Shown: positions 36,501 to 46,247, counted from the first letter of the stretch. The stretch is 64,000 nucleotides of DNA from Zooshikella sp050749885 (GCF_050749885.1 NZ_JBOIUB010000010.1:62001-126000), one strand, 5' to 3'. Notes: a model not told the origin generated them from the sequence alone. Made by a program: numbers and translations.

Positions 36501-39500
36501 CGTGTAGAAACAGCCTGAACTTTAGTGCTGTTAGCTAATACATCCAGTGTAATATCAAGATTATCAGTCAGTGTATCGGCTAGTGACTGTACAGCATGAT
36601 AGGTATCGCCTTGGGCAAATGCGTCAACGGTTTGGTAAATATTCCCTGGTAGCCGTATGACGCTCATGGCGGTATTTACACCATTAATTTTGCTTGCGAG
36701 CTTATTGAGTTTTTGGTTAGGGACTGGGGTAGAACCAAATAAGCGTTGTTGACGATCATGCAATTCTGATACAGAAGCTAAAGAGCGATTTAATTTTTCA
36801 TCTAATGATGACAGTAGAGGGAGCTGGTGATCTAACCAATTAATAGCCTCTGCCTGTTTGCGCAGTTTAACGATTTCAACGGAATTGGTATTTTGGGGCA
36901 ATAGTGCAGGAGATGCTGTTAACCACTGATTTAGTCGCGCTAAAGCTGTATAACGCTGGTTTCCATCGAGTTGTTTCATCCAGCGTTGTGTTTGATCAGC
37001 GTTGAGTGTAAGTGATCCATCAATTGTTGACAGTGAAATTAAATTCTCTGTTGTTAACGTTACATTATTGAGTTTAGCACCTGCTAACCAAAGTTCTATA
37101 CGACTGATGTGTTGTTCGCCCATAGGAAGCAAGCCAAGGTTTTTATCCGCTTGTGCTAATAGGTCCAGATCGGTGACATAAGGGCGGCTAATCTGGGTAA
37201 TAAGCGTATCACTTATGGTTTGGTCTAATGTGGTGTGTGCAAGTGACCATGTTTGTTGTTTTAAGTCATATTGAGATGAAATATAGTCAACTGCTTTACG
37301 AATAGTATTGGTGGTAACGATTTCACTTGTGGTGACATTAAATAAGGTGACCGATTTATTTTTTATTAATAACGCTAAGTCGTTACCATCAACACGAAGT
37401 TTTAATACCCCTGCCTCAGTGAATGGTTCGAGTGCTTTTCGTAAACGTTTGGCTCCTTGCCCGTTATTTACAGCGTTAAAATAAAGAGAAGGCAACTGTT
37501 TTACGCGTTCAGTCAATCCACTTGCTTGAACATTCTCCTGATCTGGTTGCAGCCATTGTTGATAACCCAAAGCCAAAATATTTCGTGTATAACTGGTGGC
37601 AGCACTGAGACCTTTCTGTTTATAAACCAGCAAGAAGCTGTCTAATAAGTGCTGATCGTCAAGTGTTAACGCTTTGGTTAAAGCTCTTGTATCCGACAAA
37701 TCTTGCTGTGGTAGTACAGCATTACTTTTTAATAGCTGATTGAATGAGTCTTTTATTTGATCAGGGAAGCTCGATAAGCGTTTTGCTAGCTTTTCTAGAA
37801 AGCTACGTTTGGGTTGAAAAGGAAGGTCTTGCCAATGGCTACGGTGAGCGTTCCACCAAGGAGTTATTTGCTCACTCATAAACTGATTAAAAACGTGTTT
37901 TGCTGTGTTAAATGCTTGTTCTGAGCTGTCTTCTCGATAAGCGTTCATAGCCGTATTAAACGCTTCTTGTAGCGTCTGGAAATAGGCTTTATCGGTATCG
38001 GCTGTTGAAATTAACTCTTGTAACCAATGTTGAGCTTCTAGAAATGCAGTAGTGTCAGCGTTGCCTAACTGTTTAAATAATTGACTAAATTCTGTTTTAT
38101 GATCTTTAAAGTAGTCTTGCCACTCGCCTTCAGTTTCTTTGTTTCGATACCAACGATTGTATCGAGTAAGAACATAACTGAGGGTATCTGCTGTAGGCGA
38201 CTCTTTTAAAACTTCGGTGTTGCTGTGAGCGATACCAATTTTTCCACCCACACTGGCACCACCACCAACGGGTACTTCACCATTTACACCTAAGTTGGCT
38301 GAATGGGTAAATAAATAGCGAGAAAACTGTTTATGATAGTGATTATCGCCATAATCATGTTGATAGCCGGCTTTAAAGTAGCGTAACTGTAAGGTAAATT
38401 TACCTGATGCAGAGGCATCTACATGATTATTAATGAGGTCAGATAGGGTGTTTTTTATTTGCTCAGAATCAACGGTGGCATCATATTGTCCTTTGATTTT
38501 TGACACCATGTTATCAATAAAGCCTGTGACATCACCGCTGGTGATACCTGCCTTAAAGCTAAGGTAAATATCAATATAATCACCGTGACGTAAACGGCTT
38601 GGGTGTATTCGGTTTCTGTGTAAAACGGTGGCTTCAAGTCCAAAATTACCCACAGAACCACTTAAACTAAAGCTTTTATCCGTGATGCTCAGTCTAATCA
38701 GCTGTTTAAAAGATGCGATATTTTCAAGCTTACTTTTAGAATATGTGATCGTAGGTTGCGTGATATTTTTGCTTATTGTATCTAATAGTGCTGTAGCTTG
38801 CTGAAACTGTTCAGGTGTTGTATTTGCATTCCAAATACGGTCTGCTAGTAGTGTGTAGGAAGCGTGTATTGCTTGAAGAAATTCATGTCTTCCTTGAACT
38901 CCCCACCGTGACTCAATCGCATGCTTTTCTCCACGAGAGGACTGATCACCCGCATCATATTTTTGAACAACAGTCATATAACGATCAAAATCACTATTAA
39001 GTGTTGCTAATGCGTGGGTAGATCGATCAACGATCGATTTGTTAGCACTGTCTTGATTTAGCAGTGTTTTTGCATAAGTGGTTAGAGATGCTGGCAATTC
39101 TTTTAAGCGTTGAGCATTTTCTGCAATAACCGTCCAAAAGTAAGCTGGCACAAACTCATAGATTTCAGTTCGGCGTAGTGTGACGTTAATACCTGCTGAA
39201 GCTGCAAGCGGTAATTCAGTACCGTTAATGCCAATGCTAGCAGAGCCAGTTGCACTGGCTGAGGTGGTGTTAACATAGCCGCTAAGGGTCTCAGGAATAA
39301 CGGGTAAGGTAACATTGACTTTACTGTCAATACCAAGCTGTTCTGATAATAATGTATTAAGTTTATGTTGATTGTTGACGGCTGCTTGTAGCTGTTGATG
39401 ATACTGCTTTAATTCTGACCCAATTGCACTATGTTGAGGCCCTGCAAAAACCTTGCTGATAATTTGCCAAGCAAGTTGTTTGGACGTTTTTGTAAGTGAG

Positions 39501-40273
39501 GTATCATCACGATTTAATGAGGCTAAATTACTAACCTCCATGTCCACATAGGTTTTGACATTATTATATTCTTTAAACGTGGTGTAAGCATGGCTACCGG
39601 TTAGATTGCCCCCCAGTTTTGCAGCTATAACTTTAATACCTGCTGTTAATCCTAAGCTAGCGGCTCGAGTTTTTGAGCGGAAAAATAAACCTTCATCATC
39701 TGAGTCTAATGTATCCGTATGACTGTAACCTATACTGCCATAAAGATTAGTAGCAACGATATTACCACCACCTTTCACTTCAATTTTCAAGGTGGTTGAG
39801 TTTGCGGCCCCAGGGTTGCCAATGCCTTTTAGTTTATTAAAGACATCAGTTTTGATTTCACTACGAGCCTGGTTTAACCAACTTGCAAAAAAATATTGGC
39901 CTAATAATGCGGTTAGGGTCTTTGTGTCAGACTTATTTAGTAGCTGGCTGGTTTTTTCCAGTTGAGATGACAAAAATGCGGTATCTGTTGTTGACAGGGT
40001 ACTGTGTTCACCCTCTGTTGTAATGAGTGAATTTAACTTTAGCTGAACATTTTCTAAAAGAGAAATTGCCTGTGATATCTTTTTTGCATTTTTTTTATTA
40101 TTTTGGCTGAGTGCAGTATCTTTAAGCGAATTTAGTTGGTTTGCAAGCTTATTAACAACGGCTAACGTTTCACTGGTTATTGGCTTTCCTTCCGTGGTGC
40201 ATAATGATAAAACAGAACGTGAGTTCGATGGCGAATTATTATTAACTACTGATGACTCCATGAAATACACCAC
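33581..40273 (-). CDS. Giant RTX protein with TcdB/Mcf-like pore-forming region (putative toxin)
   Basis: 2230 residues. No N-terminal signal peptide. Residues 1-800 are a mix of helical and glycine-rich beta stretches (for example VKGGGNIVATNLYGSIGYSH; GEVPVGGGASVGGKIGIAHS) that I do not recognise. Around 1266-1350 lies a hydrophobic block (ITNFAGAGLGIWSAV; then IVSIATGIASLITAAAG and PIGAAIGLAIGIAASIYNTV) like the translocation/pore domain of TcdA/TcdB and Mcf toxins. Three RTX calcium-binding blocks follow near 1599-1658, 1893-1951 and 2079-2114 (GSEGNDEIIG, GGAGFDQLFGEDGND, GDGDDTLYTG). RTX C-termini normally mean type I secretion, but no transporter or acyltransferase is nearby. No catalytic domain was identified. 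Confidence 0.8.
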   Translation of the reverse strand: MVYFMESSVVNNNSPSNSRSVLSLCTTEGKPITSETLAVVNKLANQLNSLKDTALSQNNKKNAKKISQAISLLENVQLKLNSLITTEGEHSTLSTTDTAFLSSQLEKTSQLLNKSDTKTLTALLGQYFFASWLNQARSEIKTDVFNKLKGIGNPGAANSTTLKIEVKGGGNIVATNLYGSIGYSHTDTLDSDDEGLFFRSKTRAASLGLTAGIKVIAAKLGGNLTGSHAYTTFKEYNNVKTYVDMEVSNLASLNRDDTSLTKTSKQLAWQIISKVFAGPQHSAIGSELKQYHQQLQAAVNNQHKLNTLLSEQLGIDSKVNVTLPVIPETLSGYVNTTSASATGSASIGINGTELPLAASAGINVTLRRTEIYEFVPAYFWTVIAENAQRLKELPASLTTYAKTLLNQDSANKSIVDRSTHALATLNSDFDRYMTVVQKYDAGDQSSRGEKHAIESRWGVQGRHEFLQAIHASYTLLADRIWNANTTPEQFQQATALLDTISKNITQPTITYSKSKLENIASFKQLIRLSITDKSFSLSGSVGNFGLEATVLHRNRIHPSRLRHGDYIDIYLSFKAGITSGDVTGFIDNMVSKIKGQYDATVDSEQIKNTLSDLINNHVDASASGKFTLQLRYFKAGYQHDYGDNHYHKQFSRYLFTHSANLGVNGEVPVGGGASVGGKIGIAHSNTEVLKESPTADTLSYVLTRYNRWYRNKETEGEWQDYFKDHKTEFSQLFKQLGNADTTAFLEAQHWLQELISTADTDKAYFQTLQEAFNTAMNAYREDSSEQAFNTAKHVFNQFMSEQITPWWNAHRSHWQDLPFQPKRSFLEKLAKRLSSFPDQIKDSFNQLLKSNAVLPQQDLSDTRALTKALTLDDQHLLDSFLLVYKQKGLSAATSYTRNILALGYQQWLQPDQENVQASGLTERVKQLPSLYFNAVNNGQGAKRLRKALEPFTEAGVLKLRVDGNDLALLIKNKSVTLFNVTTSEIVTTNTIRKAVDYISSQYDLKQQTWSLAHTTLDQTISDTLITQISRPYVTDLDLLAQADKNLGLLPMGEQHISRIELWLAGAKLNNVTLTTENLISLSTIDGSLTLNADQTQRWMKQLDGNQRYTALARLNQWLTASPALLPQNTNSVEIVKLRKQAEAINWLDHQLPLLSSLDEKLNRSLASVSELHDRQQRLFGSTPVPNQKLNKLASKINGVNTAMSVIRLPGNIYQTVDAFAQGDTYHAVQSLADTLTDNLDITLDVLANSTKVQAVSTRLASVATKLGAITNFAGAGLGIWSAVDNFNAAATTTNTDERIDYIVNGSLAVAGVIVSIATGIASLITAAAGPIGAAIGLAIGIAASIYNTVRVRQQLAEAGITGSDLDLAGAAVFFGFPVPEHIANKAATNIGERQWNEMQQKRLEMYAQLGVDKLVYSTPKVFTAYGKLTNISEGYDYYNLSPAELREYHRNNPGEVDSGWVFRQEPKAAQVKKLDTYNEEDGVTLIQLGKGFDWANGDLNRRNIFLIDHNRSAFQRRYKGGNKADTFEIRSPNALQRFTSTDYSIVDGGAGIDTISFRSMYAFTGKKKGLEISLDPHSHFGNKGTVQIRDGRQDFFLIENIENVIGSEGNDEIIGNRLSNFLQGSEGDDVISGLYGDDHLVGGQGSDYLSGGEGTDTYTITADDWETDTDHDTIDNKVEAGEQFYRVKLDYLAEHPEASDEEAKLYAYQHTPKSLATDQLITNFGDLSGYKENDDLKLTVSQGWLNALRLAKRLFLSHQAGNDILQLTDELSLTNTVLSHIKTALATTKDHWELLTSESFKSVLDHYQENAPTRINVITLTNYFKGKQYQHIQFRDLAGHLYIPSLQTDGQVIFDTLVTRAADEGHYKVNLNNGYTHLFNGDVQQRFNLLSTNITNVIGSKEDDTLRGNNLDNLIDGGAGFDQLFGEDGNDILVSGADGAQLSGGNGHDTYMIGANQNMVVITSDDTDNQRDTISFQNGFNGFSHRYSAEESRYYLNYQGTEIILGNRYQQNINKKLTFAFQSTTQSGQGILYGTFNEDHKFQLSELDLTAQTNDGYTIDVGKQAYQSSSERFELSYPLMSLFKLRTGDGDDTLYTGKHDGVLIANLGAGNNTVNMNKHSSIIYLEQSSHTTLTVQWENLDWNDFKVLYKEGNLSLINKANSDQALILNKTEDASDLSINIIDKNHNSHSVDINLLIQMASQMSESDIEGITVHDMPQLNNVLTSLVHTV

Positions 40274-40850
40274 AAAAATTATAATAGATGGACGGTTTAA
40301 ATCAGTAAATAAATGGTTTTAAAAATCGCACTTTACTTGGACTGTCTTTAATAGCTGGGCATACTAAAAGCCCAAGGTGCGATAATTTATAATTAGTTAA
40401 TATTTTAATATGTCTATAATGAGGTCTTTCGTAAGGATGTACGTTTGCGCATAATTTACGTCTTAATAAATACAGAAATAAAATAACTAGCAATTCACCC
40501 AGAAAAAGCCTATTAAAGGGTTTTTTATCTATTTTTATTGTTACGCAAGGGGTACTGCGTTTAATGATGCTTTTTTGTAAACACCATAAATATTTTTTAT
40601 TTTTATACACATATGGGGATCTGCCCGCTATGTGAGAGCAAAATATAACTTCTAATAAAAAGAGATCGTTGTCAATCTATTTTTACGTATTAGTACATAT
40701 AAGGGGAGGGAAGGAAAGAATAATGAATGACTTATTAAAAAATATGAAAAAAAGTACCTTATGGTATTTTGATGAGCAGCAGGGGTAGACAAAGACTGGA
40801 TAACACACGTTGAATTGGTTGCCGGCAGGAGTCGGCAACCTAGCCTATAC
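40274..40850. other. Intergenic region upstream of the giant toxin
   Basis: 577 AT-rich bases. An open frame at 40302-40610 (minus) has no recognisable features and atypical composition, and I do not call it a gene. The toxin promoter should lie here. Confidence 0.45.
40817..40840 (-). terminator. Hairpin after the lipoprotein gene
   Basis: GGTTGCCG-gcaggagt-CGGCAACC, a perfect 8-bp stem just downstream (on the minus strand) of the gene ending at 40851. No strong T-run. Confidence 0.55.
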
Positions 40851-41513
40851 TTAATTAGATGTATCTGATACTAACTCAGTATCTGTACATTGACGAAATT
40901 TTTTCATCAGTAAAGCGATATAACGCTGGTTATACTCTGTACCAAATTGAAAAGCCTGTTTAGCGTCATCAGTTGCTATATTGTATTGTTGAGCAAGGCT
41001 TGCGATTTCGCTCCATTGCTTAAGTTTGCTTTGTTGATAAAGGGTATGAAGTTGGTTGTTATGTTCTAAACATTGAGCGAGGGTATCTTGTGGTATTAAC
41101 TCTGGGTTCACTTGGGACTTTTTAAGGCAACGAGAGTAATAAGACGCGATGAAACGAGAGTGCTCGTCTTTTTCTGGACTAACGTTGTAGTACTCATCGA
41201 GCAAGTCTTTCATCAAGTAATAGTCTGATAAATTATTACCCTGACTGGCAATTAATTCGTCTTCTGCATCAATCTTTGCTAATTGATATTGGTTGATTTT
41301 ATTAATGAGCTCATAGGCAATACCACTGCTAATAAAGCATTGGTTAATGGAGGAGTCGGCGGCCAGTAAATCCTGCTCAGACACGGCGGGTTGCAAGTAG
41401 GGGATAGAGCCTGAGCAACCACTCAAAAGCATGACGTATCCAGTAAGTAGCAAGTATTTATTTATAATACGTGTTACATATAAAGGTGTATAGGCGTATT
41501 GCTTTATATCCAT
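40851..41513 (-). CDS. Predicted lipoprotein of unknown function
   Basis: 220 residues. A long N-terminal stretch of 16 residues precedes a hydrophobic core and a clear lipobox (MLLSGCSGS, Cys about residue 33), so it is probably a periplasmic lipoprotein. The mature part is helical, with repeated LAQ and QYN phrases (LAQQYNIATDDAKQ) and four cysteines. I recognise no family. It lies between the giant toxin and a kinase-fold gene on the same strand, but gaps of several hundred bases argue against one operon with the toxin. Confidence 0.6.
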   Translation of the reverse strand: MDIKQYAYTPLYVTRIINKYLLLTGYVMLLSGCSGSIPYLQPAVSEQDLLAADSSINQCFISSGIAYELINKINQYQLAKIDAEDELIASQGNNLSDYYLMKDLLDEYYNVSPEKDEHSRFIASYYSRCLKKSQVNPELIPQDTLAQCLEHNNQLHTLYQQSKLKQWSEIASLAQQYNIATDDAKQAFQFGTEYNQRYIALLMKKFRQCTDTELVSDTSN

Positions 41514-41685
41514 AATAAATTAGCTTGTGTCTATATCATGTATGTATCTTAACAATAGCTAATAAAGAAAAAAAAGGTAACCCTAATCTTGTTCTTTTGA
41601 GGCAATGATCAATGGATAAAGAGTTAATTTTCCGCAAAAGTGAAACGCACATCGACTGAGATGACTTTTGCGAGGTAAAAGGTAA

Positions 41686-42555
41686 TTATAATGAAAATTG
41701 ATAGAAGTCAGGGTGTTGATATACCTGCTGAAAAATCCCTCTCAGCCATGTTGTCAGACGTTCTCTCGCTTCTGAAATGATAGGATGAATAGGTTGATTA
41801 TCTTCAGGGTTAAGTAGTGTGTTACAACGTTTAGCAAAGAGCCATAATGTTGCAGCAACAATGTCAGCCGCTAACTGGAAGCGGTTACGTTTAAACTGTT
41901 GATTGTAGTTTAAGTAATTGTCTGCAGTATGTAGACATTGGCTAAAAGAAGGCCAGTTGGGTTGTAAACAGGCTAAATCTATAGCGGGACTGCCTAGACT
42001 GACGTGTTCTAAGTCCATCCGATATACCTCACCAGCAGTACTGCAGCACCAGTTGTCAAGGCAGTTGTCACCTGTAATTAGCCAGCCAGGTGCAAAGAGA
42101 TGTTGGAATTCATAATAGAAATTATCCAAAACATTACGTAAACAGCGCTGATCGGACGGTGGTGCCAGTTGTAAGAGTAGATAATTATCCTCTGGTTGCC
42201 AGTAGTGGTTTGCCAGTGAACCAAGATTGAGATTCATAAGGTTGGTTTGATGAAACTCGACTAAACGTTTAAAGAGTTCATTTTGGTTAATATCCTGATT
42301 AGCATTTTTGATAAACTCTAAAACAATTACTGTATTATTATTTGATTTGATACTGTGTATTAGACGAGGAAAGTTAATTTGAAAGGACTGAATTTGGTGT
42401 GGCAGGCTTATGTAACAATACAGCTCAACCTGAGAGGTTTTCTTAACAATTAATTGACGATTGCCAGTACTAATTAGAGAAACTTTATGGCTAAGTGACT
42501 GGCAATTATCAATTGGTCCTATGTCTTCAGCCAACTGCGTAAACAAGTTATCCAT
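41686..42555 (-). CDS. Aminoglycoside/choline-kinase-fold phosphotransferase-like protein
   Basis: 289 residues from the ATG at 42555; a GTG three codons upstream is possible. N-lobe signs are weak (LIVKKTSQVELYCYI). The C-lobe shows the APH pattern: LITGDNCLDNWCC parallels HGDxxxxN with His replaced by Thr but the catalytic Asp and Asn kept, and YRMDLEHVSLGSPAIDLA parallels the metal-binding Asp and G-x-P-x-x-DLA ending. Probably a small-molecule kinase; the substrate cannot be deduced (choline, thiamine and sugar kinases share this fold). Neighbours give no clue. Confidence 0.65.
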   Translation of the reverse strand: MDNLFTQLAEDIGPIDNCQSLSHKVSLISTGNRQLIVKKTSQVELYCYISLPHQIQSFQINFPRLIHSIKSNNNTVIVLEFIKNANQDINQNELFKRLVEFHQTNLMNLNLGSLANHYWQPEDNYLLLQLAPPSDQRCLRNVLDNFYYEFQHLFAPGWLITGDNCLDNWCCSTAGEVYRMDLEHVSLGSPAIDLACLQPNWPSFSQCLHTADNYLNYNQQFKRNRFQLAADIVAATLWLFAKRCNTLLNPEDNQPIHPIISEARERLTTWLRGIFQQVYQHPDFYQFSL

Positions 42556-42766
42556 GAGGTTCACTATTATCTGTTTAAATCACTCCCTTAAATTTATGTT
42601 ATCAGAAAATATTGGTGAAATTAACAATTTTTTTAGCAAGACAGTCTAACAGCTATGATTACTGTGAAGGTATCCTTGATTTTAAATACAGTGTTATAAG
42701 TAGTTTGGCGACACTCTCCTGAAGAAGGAGGCGAGATTCCCCCCCCTTCATTTTGCTGCACCCGCA
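42556..42766. other. Intergenic region with hairpin and C8 run
   Basis: Between the kinase-like gene and chitinase, both leftward. CTCCT-gaaga-AGGAG (about 42716-42730) forms a short hairpin followed by a run of eight C's near 42739. It may terminate the chitinase transcript. No gene. Confidence 0.45.
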
Positions 42767-44755
42767 TTATTTACAATATTCAGCACCGTTAAAAGTATAA
42801 GTGGATGGCCCAGACATAGACTCTTCTACAGCCGATGGAATACCGTTTTTATCCCATTGTGTAACAACGGTATTACTTTCGCCGGCATATTGCTGAGTAA
42901 ATTGATAATAGCCTCCTGATTTTAGTCTATTGCAAACGGCTGCATTCATAGCATTTAAAATTAAGCCATTATCGGTTTGGGCTTCCCACATAAATAAACC
43001 CGCCAAATTATATTCTTTAACGAGTTCGCCTTTAGCAATAACACTTCTAGGAGAGTCGAATGTTTCAACTTTTGCGAATTGATAAGTGGAATCATTCATA
43101 TTATGTGGTTTCCAGATATACGCTGATTCAGCCTGGGTATCATAGTACAAGTAACTGTTACCCGCTTTCATATAATGGTCATAAATATCACGAAAATCGC
43201 TTACACCAAACTGAAAGGTTCCTGCTGCTCCCAAGCCAGAACCACGACTGTTGCGCCAATGCTGCGCTTGTCCATGCCAGAAAAACTTGCCGAATGATTT
43301 ACGGTTTTTTAAATATTCCCAGCCACGACTGTAACTGGCTACACCAATAACCAGTTTATTTGTCGGGAAATCTGGATACAATGTACGAACTGTCTCGATA
43401 GCACCTCGGGTACTGAAGCCACGAGCAACTTCACTATTGGTTCGAGTGTTTCCATTGAAGAGAATAGGATTACCTAGTTCATCCGTGGCGATACCTGATA
43501 AACTGTTGTAAGTACCCATCACGGGTTTAGCATTGACTGCTGCATGATGACTTGGGTCTTTAGCCCAGGCGCCGTATAAGTCGTATGTCATCAGGTTAAT
43601 GAAAGTAAATTCATCCCGTAATGCATTTAAGTCTACCGCAGCAAGTTTTGCTGGAGAGGCGGATAGTGCCGCTGATAACTCAAACTTGGTTCCAAACTCA
43701 GCGGTTAACCGTGCTCTTAATAATTTAATTAAAGCGGTTAAGTTGTCTCGGTCTTGCATATAACCTTTCGTTAAATTGGGGCTGAGTCCACTTCCTCCTG
43801 GGAACTCCCAATCGATATCAACACCATCAAAAACATTATCATGACGTGCCATAAAAGCTACAACCGAGTCGACAAATGTTTGTCGCCATGTTGGATTGCT
43901 GACCATATCGTAAAAGGGATCACTGAGCGTCCAGCCACCAATGGACAACATGGCTTTTAAGTGAGGGTAACGTTGTTTTATTTTTTTTATTGCGGCGACT
44001 GAATGCGGAACGGCAATATAGTCGTATTCTGAAACTTCAAAGTCATTATTGCGTTCGACGACACCAAGCTTAACCAAGTCTCCACGTTCATTATTATTGA
44101 CATCTGGCGCTAATCCTTTTCCGCAGCTGGCTCGCATGACTTTCCAACTACGACTTTCGCCGCCGTCTGGACTAAACTCTCGATTTAATCCATCATTTTT
44201 TGTAGCGTTAGGACGATCGTAGTCGCAAATTGCAGCAAATGAGTAAAATAAATGCGTTATATTATTTGCGGCGATAAGTTCTGCAGGAAATGCACGTTCC
44301 CACACACCCCATTCGCCCATGTATAAGCCAACAATTTTACCGCTGGAAGTTACATTAAAAGGGCGATGATATTCTTTATTGGCTTCCCAGTTAGTATCAC
44401 TGTCAGTTGCTTTATGTTGTTTTTGATATTGAATTTCATTTTTCCAATCAACCCCTGTACGTTTAGCAACATAAATATTGTAATCAGATGGTCTAAACCC
44501 TGCAAAATTTCGATCGGGATCGTTATTATCCCACACCCAATCATAAAATAATTTTAGGTGAACACGTTCGCCCGTATATTTACTGGAAATAAGATTCCAG
44601 GGGGCGGATATTTGTTGGGATGATATATTACCCGATTCCTGTTGTGATATTTCGACTGCATAGCTCTTGGTAGGTAATATACAAAGACTCATCAATACCG
44701 TACTGACTGAGGTTATACGTTTACTCGTAAAAATAGCGCTTATTAATGATGCCAT
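42767..44755 (-). CDS. Secreted chitinase, glycoside hydrolase family 18
   Basis: 662 residues from the ATG at 44755, chosen because GGAG sits six bases upstream; an in-frame ATG four codons earlier contains that site. Signal peptide to about residue 33 (LMSLCILPTKSYA). A 110-residue N-terminal domain of uncertain type precedes the GH18 barrel, which starts near KIVGLYMGEWGVW and has LKAMLSIGGWT and the catalytic DGVDIDWEFPGG motif (proton-donor Glu at about 317), plus FINLMTYDLYGAW and GLFMWEAQTDNG. It hydrolyses chitin outside the cell or in the periplasm. No chitin-binding domain is obvious. Confidence 0.93.
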   Translation of the reverse strand: MASLISAIFTSKRITSVSTVLMSLCILPTKSYAVEISQQESGNISSQQISAPWNLISSKYTGERVHLKLFYDWVWDNNDPDRNFAGFRPSDYNIYVAKRTGVDWKNEIQYQKQHKATDSDTNWEANKEYHRPFNVTSSGKIVGLYMGEWGVWERAFPAELIAANNITHLFYSFAAICDYDRPNATKNDGLNREFSPDGGESRSWKVMRASCGKGLAPDVNNNERGDLVKLGVVERNNDFEVSEYDYIAVPHSVAAIKKIKQRYPHLKAMLSIGGWTLSDPFYDMVSNPTWRQTFVDSVVAFMARHDNVFDGVDIDWEFPGGSGLSPNLTKGYMQDRDNLTALIKLLRARLTAEFGTKFELSAALSASPAKLAAVDLNALRDEFTFINLMTYDLYGAWAKDPSHHAAVNAKPVMGTYNSLSGIATDELGNPILFNGNTRTNSEVARGFSTRGAIETVRTLYPDFPTNKLVIGVASYSRGWEYLKNRKSFGKFFWHGQAQHWRNSRGSGLGAAGTFQFGVSDFRDIYDHYMKAGNSYLYYDTQAESAYIWKPHNMNDSTYQFAKVETFDSPRSVIAKGELVKEYNLAGLFMWEAQTDNGLILNAMNAAVCNRLKSGGYYQFTQQYAGESNTVVTQWDKNGIPSAVEESMSGPSTYTFNGAEYCK

Positions 44756-45356
44756 GACTGACTCCATTCAGTTTGATGACACTAAGATGAATACTTTCTT
44801 TTTGATGCGAAATTAATTGGTACACTTTCAAAACATAAATTTAAATGCGAATAAACTGACTCGCTATTTTTTTATTATGCTTTTTTGGAATAGGGGCTTT
44901 CGTTCCAGAAAGAAATTAAGTGAAATCGTGAAAAATAAAAGGATATGAGTTGCGTAATTCGGCTGGTTACAGAAATGGAAACATAATACCCAGCGAATAG
45001 AGTCAGGCGAAACTATACGTATACTGTTAATGCTATTAATAGTTTTTAACATCCCAATCAGGCTAACCATTATTTTGATAGGATACTGTTTACATTGAGG
45101 CCCTTATTGATATAAGAAAAAAAATAAGAATCAAGTGCATTTTCTTTTGCACAATAGTTTTAGCTTATAACCAATTGCTTAACAAAAGTGCAATGGTTAC
45201 AATTTGCTAAGAATTCAGGGTAATATGAGTCACCAGGGCTGAATGTATACAGTGTCTGGCCGGCAGTCAGCCTTTGGCATCATGGATATTTTGCTGGAGA
45301 TGGAATACAGACGCTGTAAGAAGTCATACATTTCCAATAATAAAGAGACCAATGCT
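44756..45356. other. Intergenic, divergent promoter region
   Basis: 600 AT-rich bases between chitinase (leftward) and the binding-protein-like gene (rightward). No convincing gene; an open frame at 44864-45070 has no features. Promoters for both flanking genes are expected. Confidence 0.4.
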
Positions 45357-46247
45357 ATGCACGTAGTAAAACGCTGGTTTAGTTGTACAATAAGTGCGCT
45401 GACATTACTGGTTACCTCCTTTTCAGCTAACGCAGTTGATTCGTACGTACTTCCTATAGTGCCTGCTCGGCTGGAAGATGTTAAAGAGCTGTTGACACAA
45501 GCACTGGAAATAACAAAAGAAAGTCATGGCGATTATGAACTTAGTAGTACTCGAGCGAGGTTAACCGAAGATAGAATGCTGGTTGAAATTGAGAAGGACC
45601 GGCTAATCAATATCACCTGGAGTTCAACCAGTCAACAGAGAGAAGAGCAGTTATACCCCATTCGCATACCTCTTCGTAAAGGGTTACTTGGTTATAGGTT
45701 GAGCTTAGCCAACCCTGAAGGGCAGTTAAAAGCTCAGCAGGTGCAAACATTAGCAGATTTACAGCAGTTAAAAATTGGTCAAGGTCAGGACTGGGGGGAT
45801 GTGAAAGTTTACCAGGCTAATGGTATCGATCCTTATAAAGTATTTAAATTTGAGTTACTCTTTCCTCAGCTAGCCAAAAAACGGTTTGATTTATTACCTC
45901 TGGGCGTAAATGAAGCTCATGGTATTCTGGAGCGTCGAAAAGATAAGTATCCTAACTTGTCTGTTGAAAAAGAGTTGGTATTGTATTATCCATGGCCTTA
46001 CTACTTTTTTATGTCGAAGAAAAATGCCAAGCTGGCGAATCGGGTTGAAATTGGGCTTAATAAATTAATCGCGAATGGAACCTTTGATAAAATATTTTAT
46101 AAGTATCATCGAGATAAAATTTTACGCGCTAATCTTAATAAACGTCGCTTGATTAGACTGGATAACCCAGAACTACCAGCGAAAACCCCACTCTCAAATC
46201 GATCATTATGGTTTGAACCGAGTGATATTTTAACTAAGATGCTTTAA
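45357..46247 (+). CDS. Secreted periplasmic-binding-protein-like protein
   Basis: 296 residues from the ATG at 45357, chosen because a signal peptide (about 1-26, CTISALTLLVTSFSANA) starts there, with AAGAGA upstream; the frame extends 38 codons further without features. The body shows a type-2 binding-protein outline: PIRIPLRKGLLGYRL, LADLQQLKIGQGQDWGDV, FDLLPLGVNEAHGI and YYPWPYYFFMSKKNAKL, then NGTFDKIFYKYH, as in SBP_bac_3-like proteins. The opening strand is divergent. No transporter genes are adjacent, so ligand and role are open. Confidence 0.72.
   Translation: MHVVKRWFSCTISALTLLVTSFSANAVDSYVLPIVPARLEDVKELLTQALEITKESHGDYELSSTRARLTEDRMLVEIEKDRLINITWSSTSQQREEQLYPIRIPLRKGLLGYRLSLANPEGQLKAQQVQTLADLQQLKIGQGQDWGDVKVYQANGIDPYKVFKFELLFPQLAKKRFDLLPLGVNEAHGILERRKDKYPNLSVEKELVLYYPWPYYFFMSKKNAKLANRVEIGLNKLIANGTFDKIFYKYHRDKILRANLNKRRLIRLDNPELPAKTPLSNRSLWFEPSDILTKML

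Noticed and set aside
33581..40273. MARTX toxin
   Set aside because: No MARTX-type N- and C-terminal glycine-rich repeat arms, cysteine protease domain or rtxHCABDE genes are present.
40302..40610. Open frame of 102 codons on the minus strand upstream of the giant toxin
   Set aside because: No recognisable domain, signal or ribosome site; composition looks like untranslated AT-rich sequence. I also considered an RTX-activating acyltransferase, but it shows none of the family motifs.
42714..42746. IS200-type end hairpin or phase-variable C8 tract
   Set aside because: No transposase remnant adjoins it and the C run is outside any coding region or recognisable promoter; recorded only as an intergenic hairpin.
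44864..45070. Small minus-strand open frame upstream of chitinase
   Set aside because: Low complexity and basic composition without a ribosome site; likely chance in AT-rich sequence.
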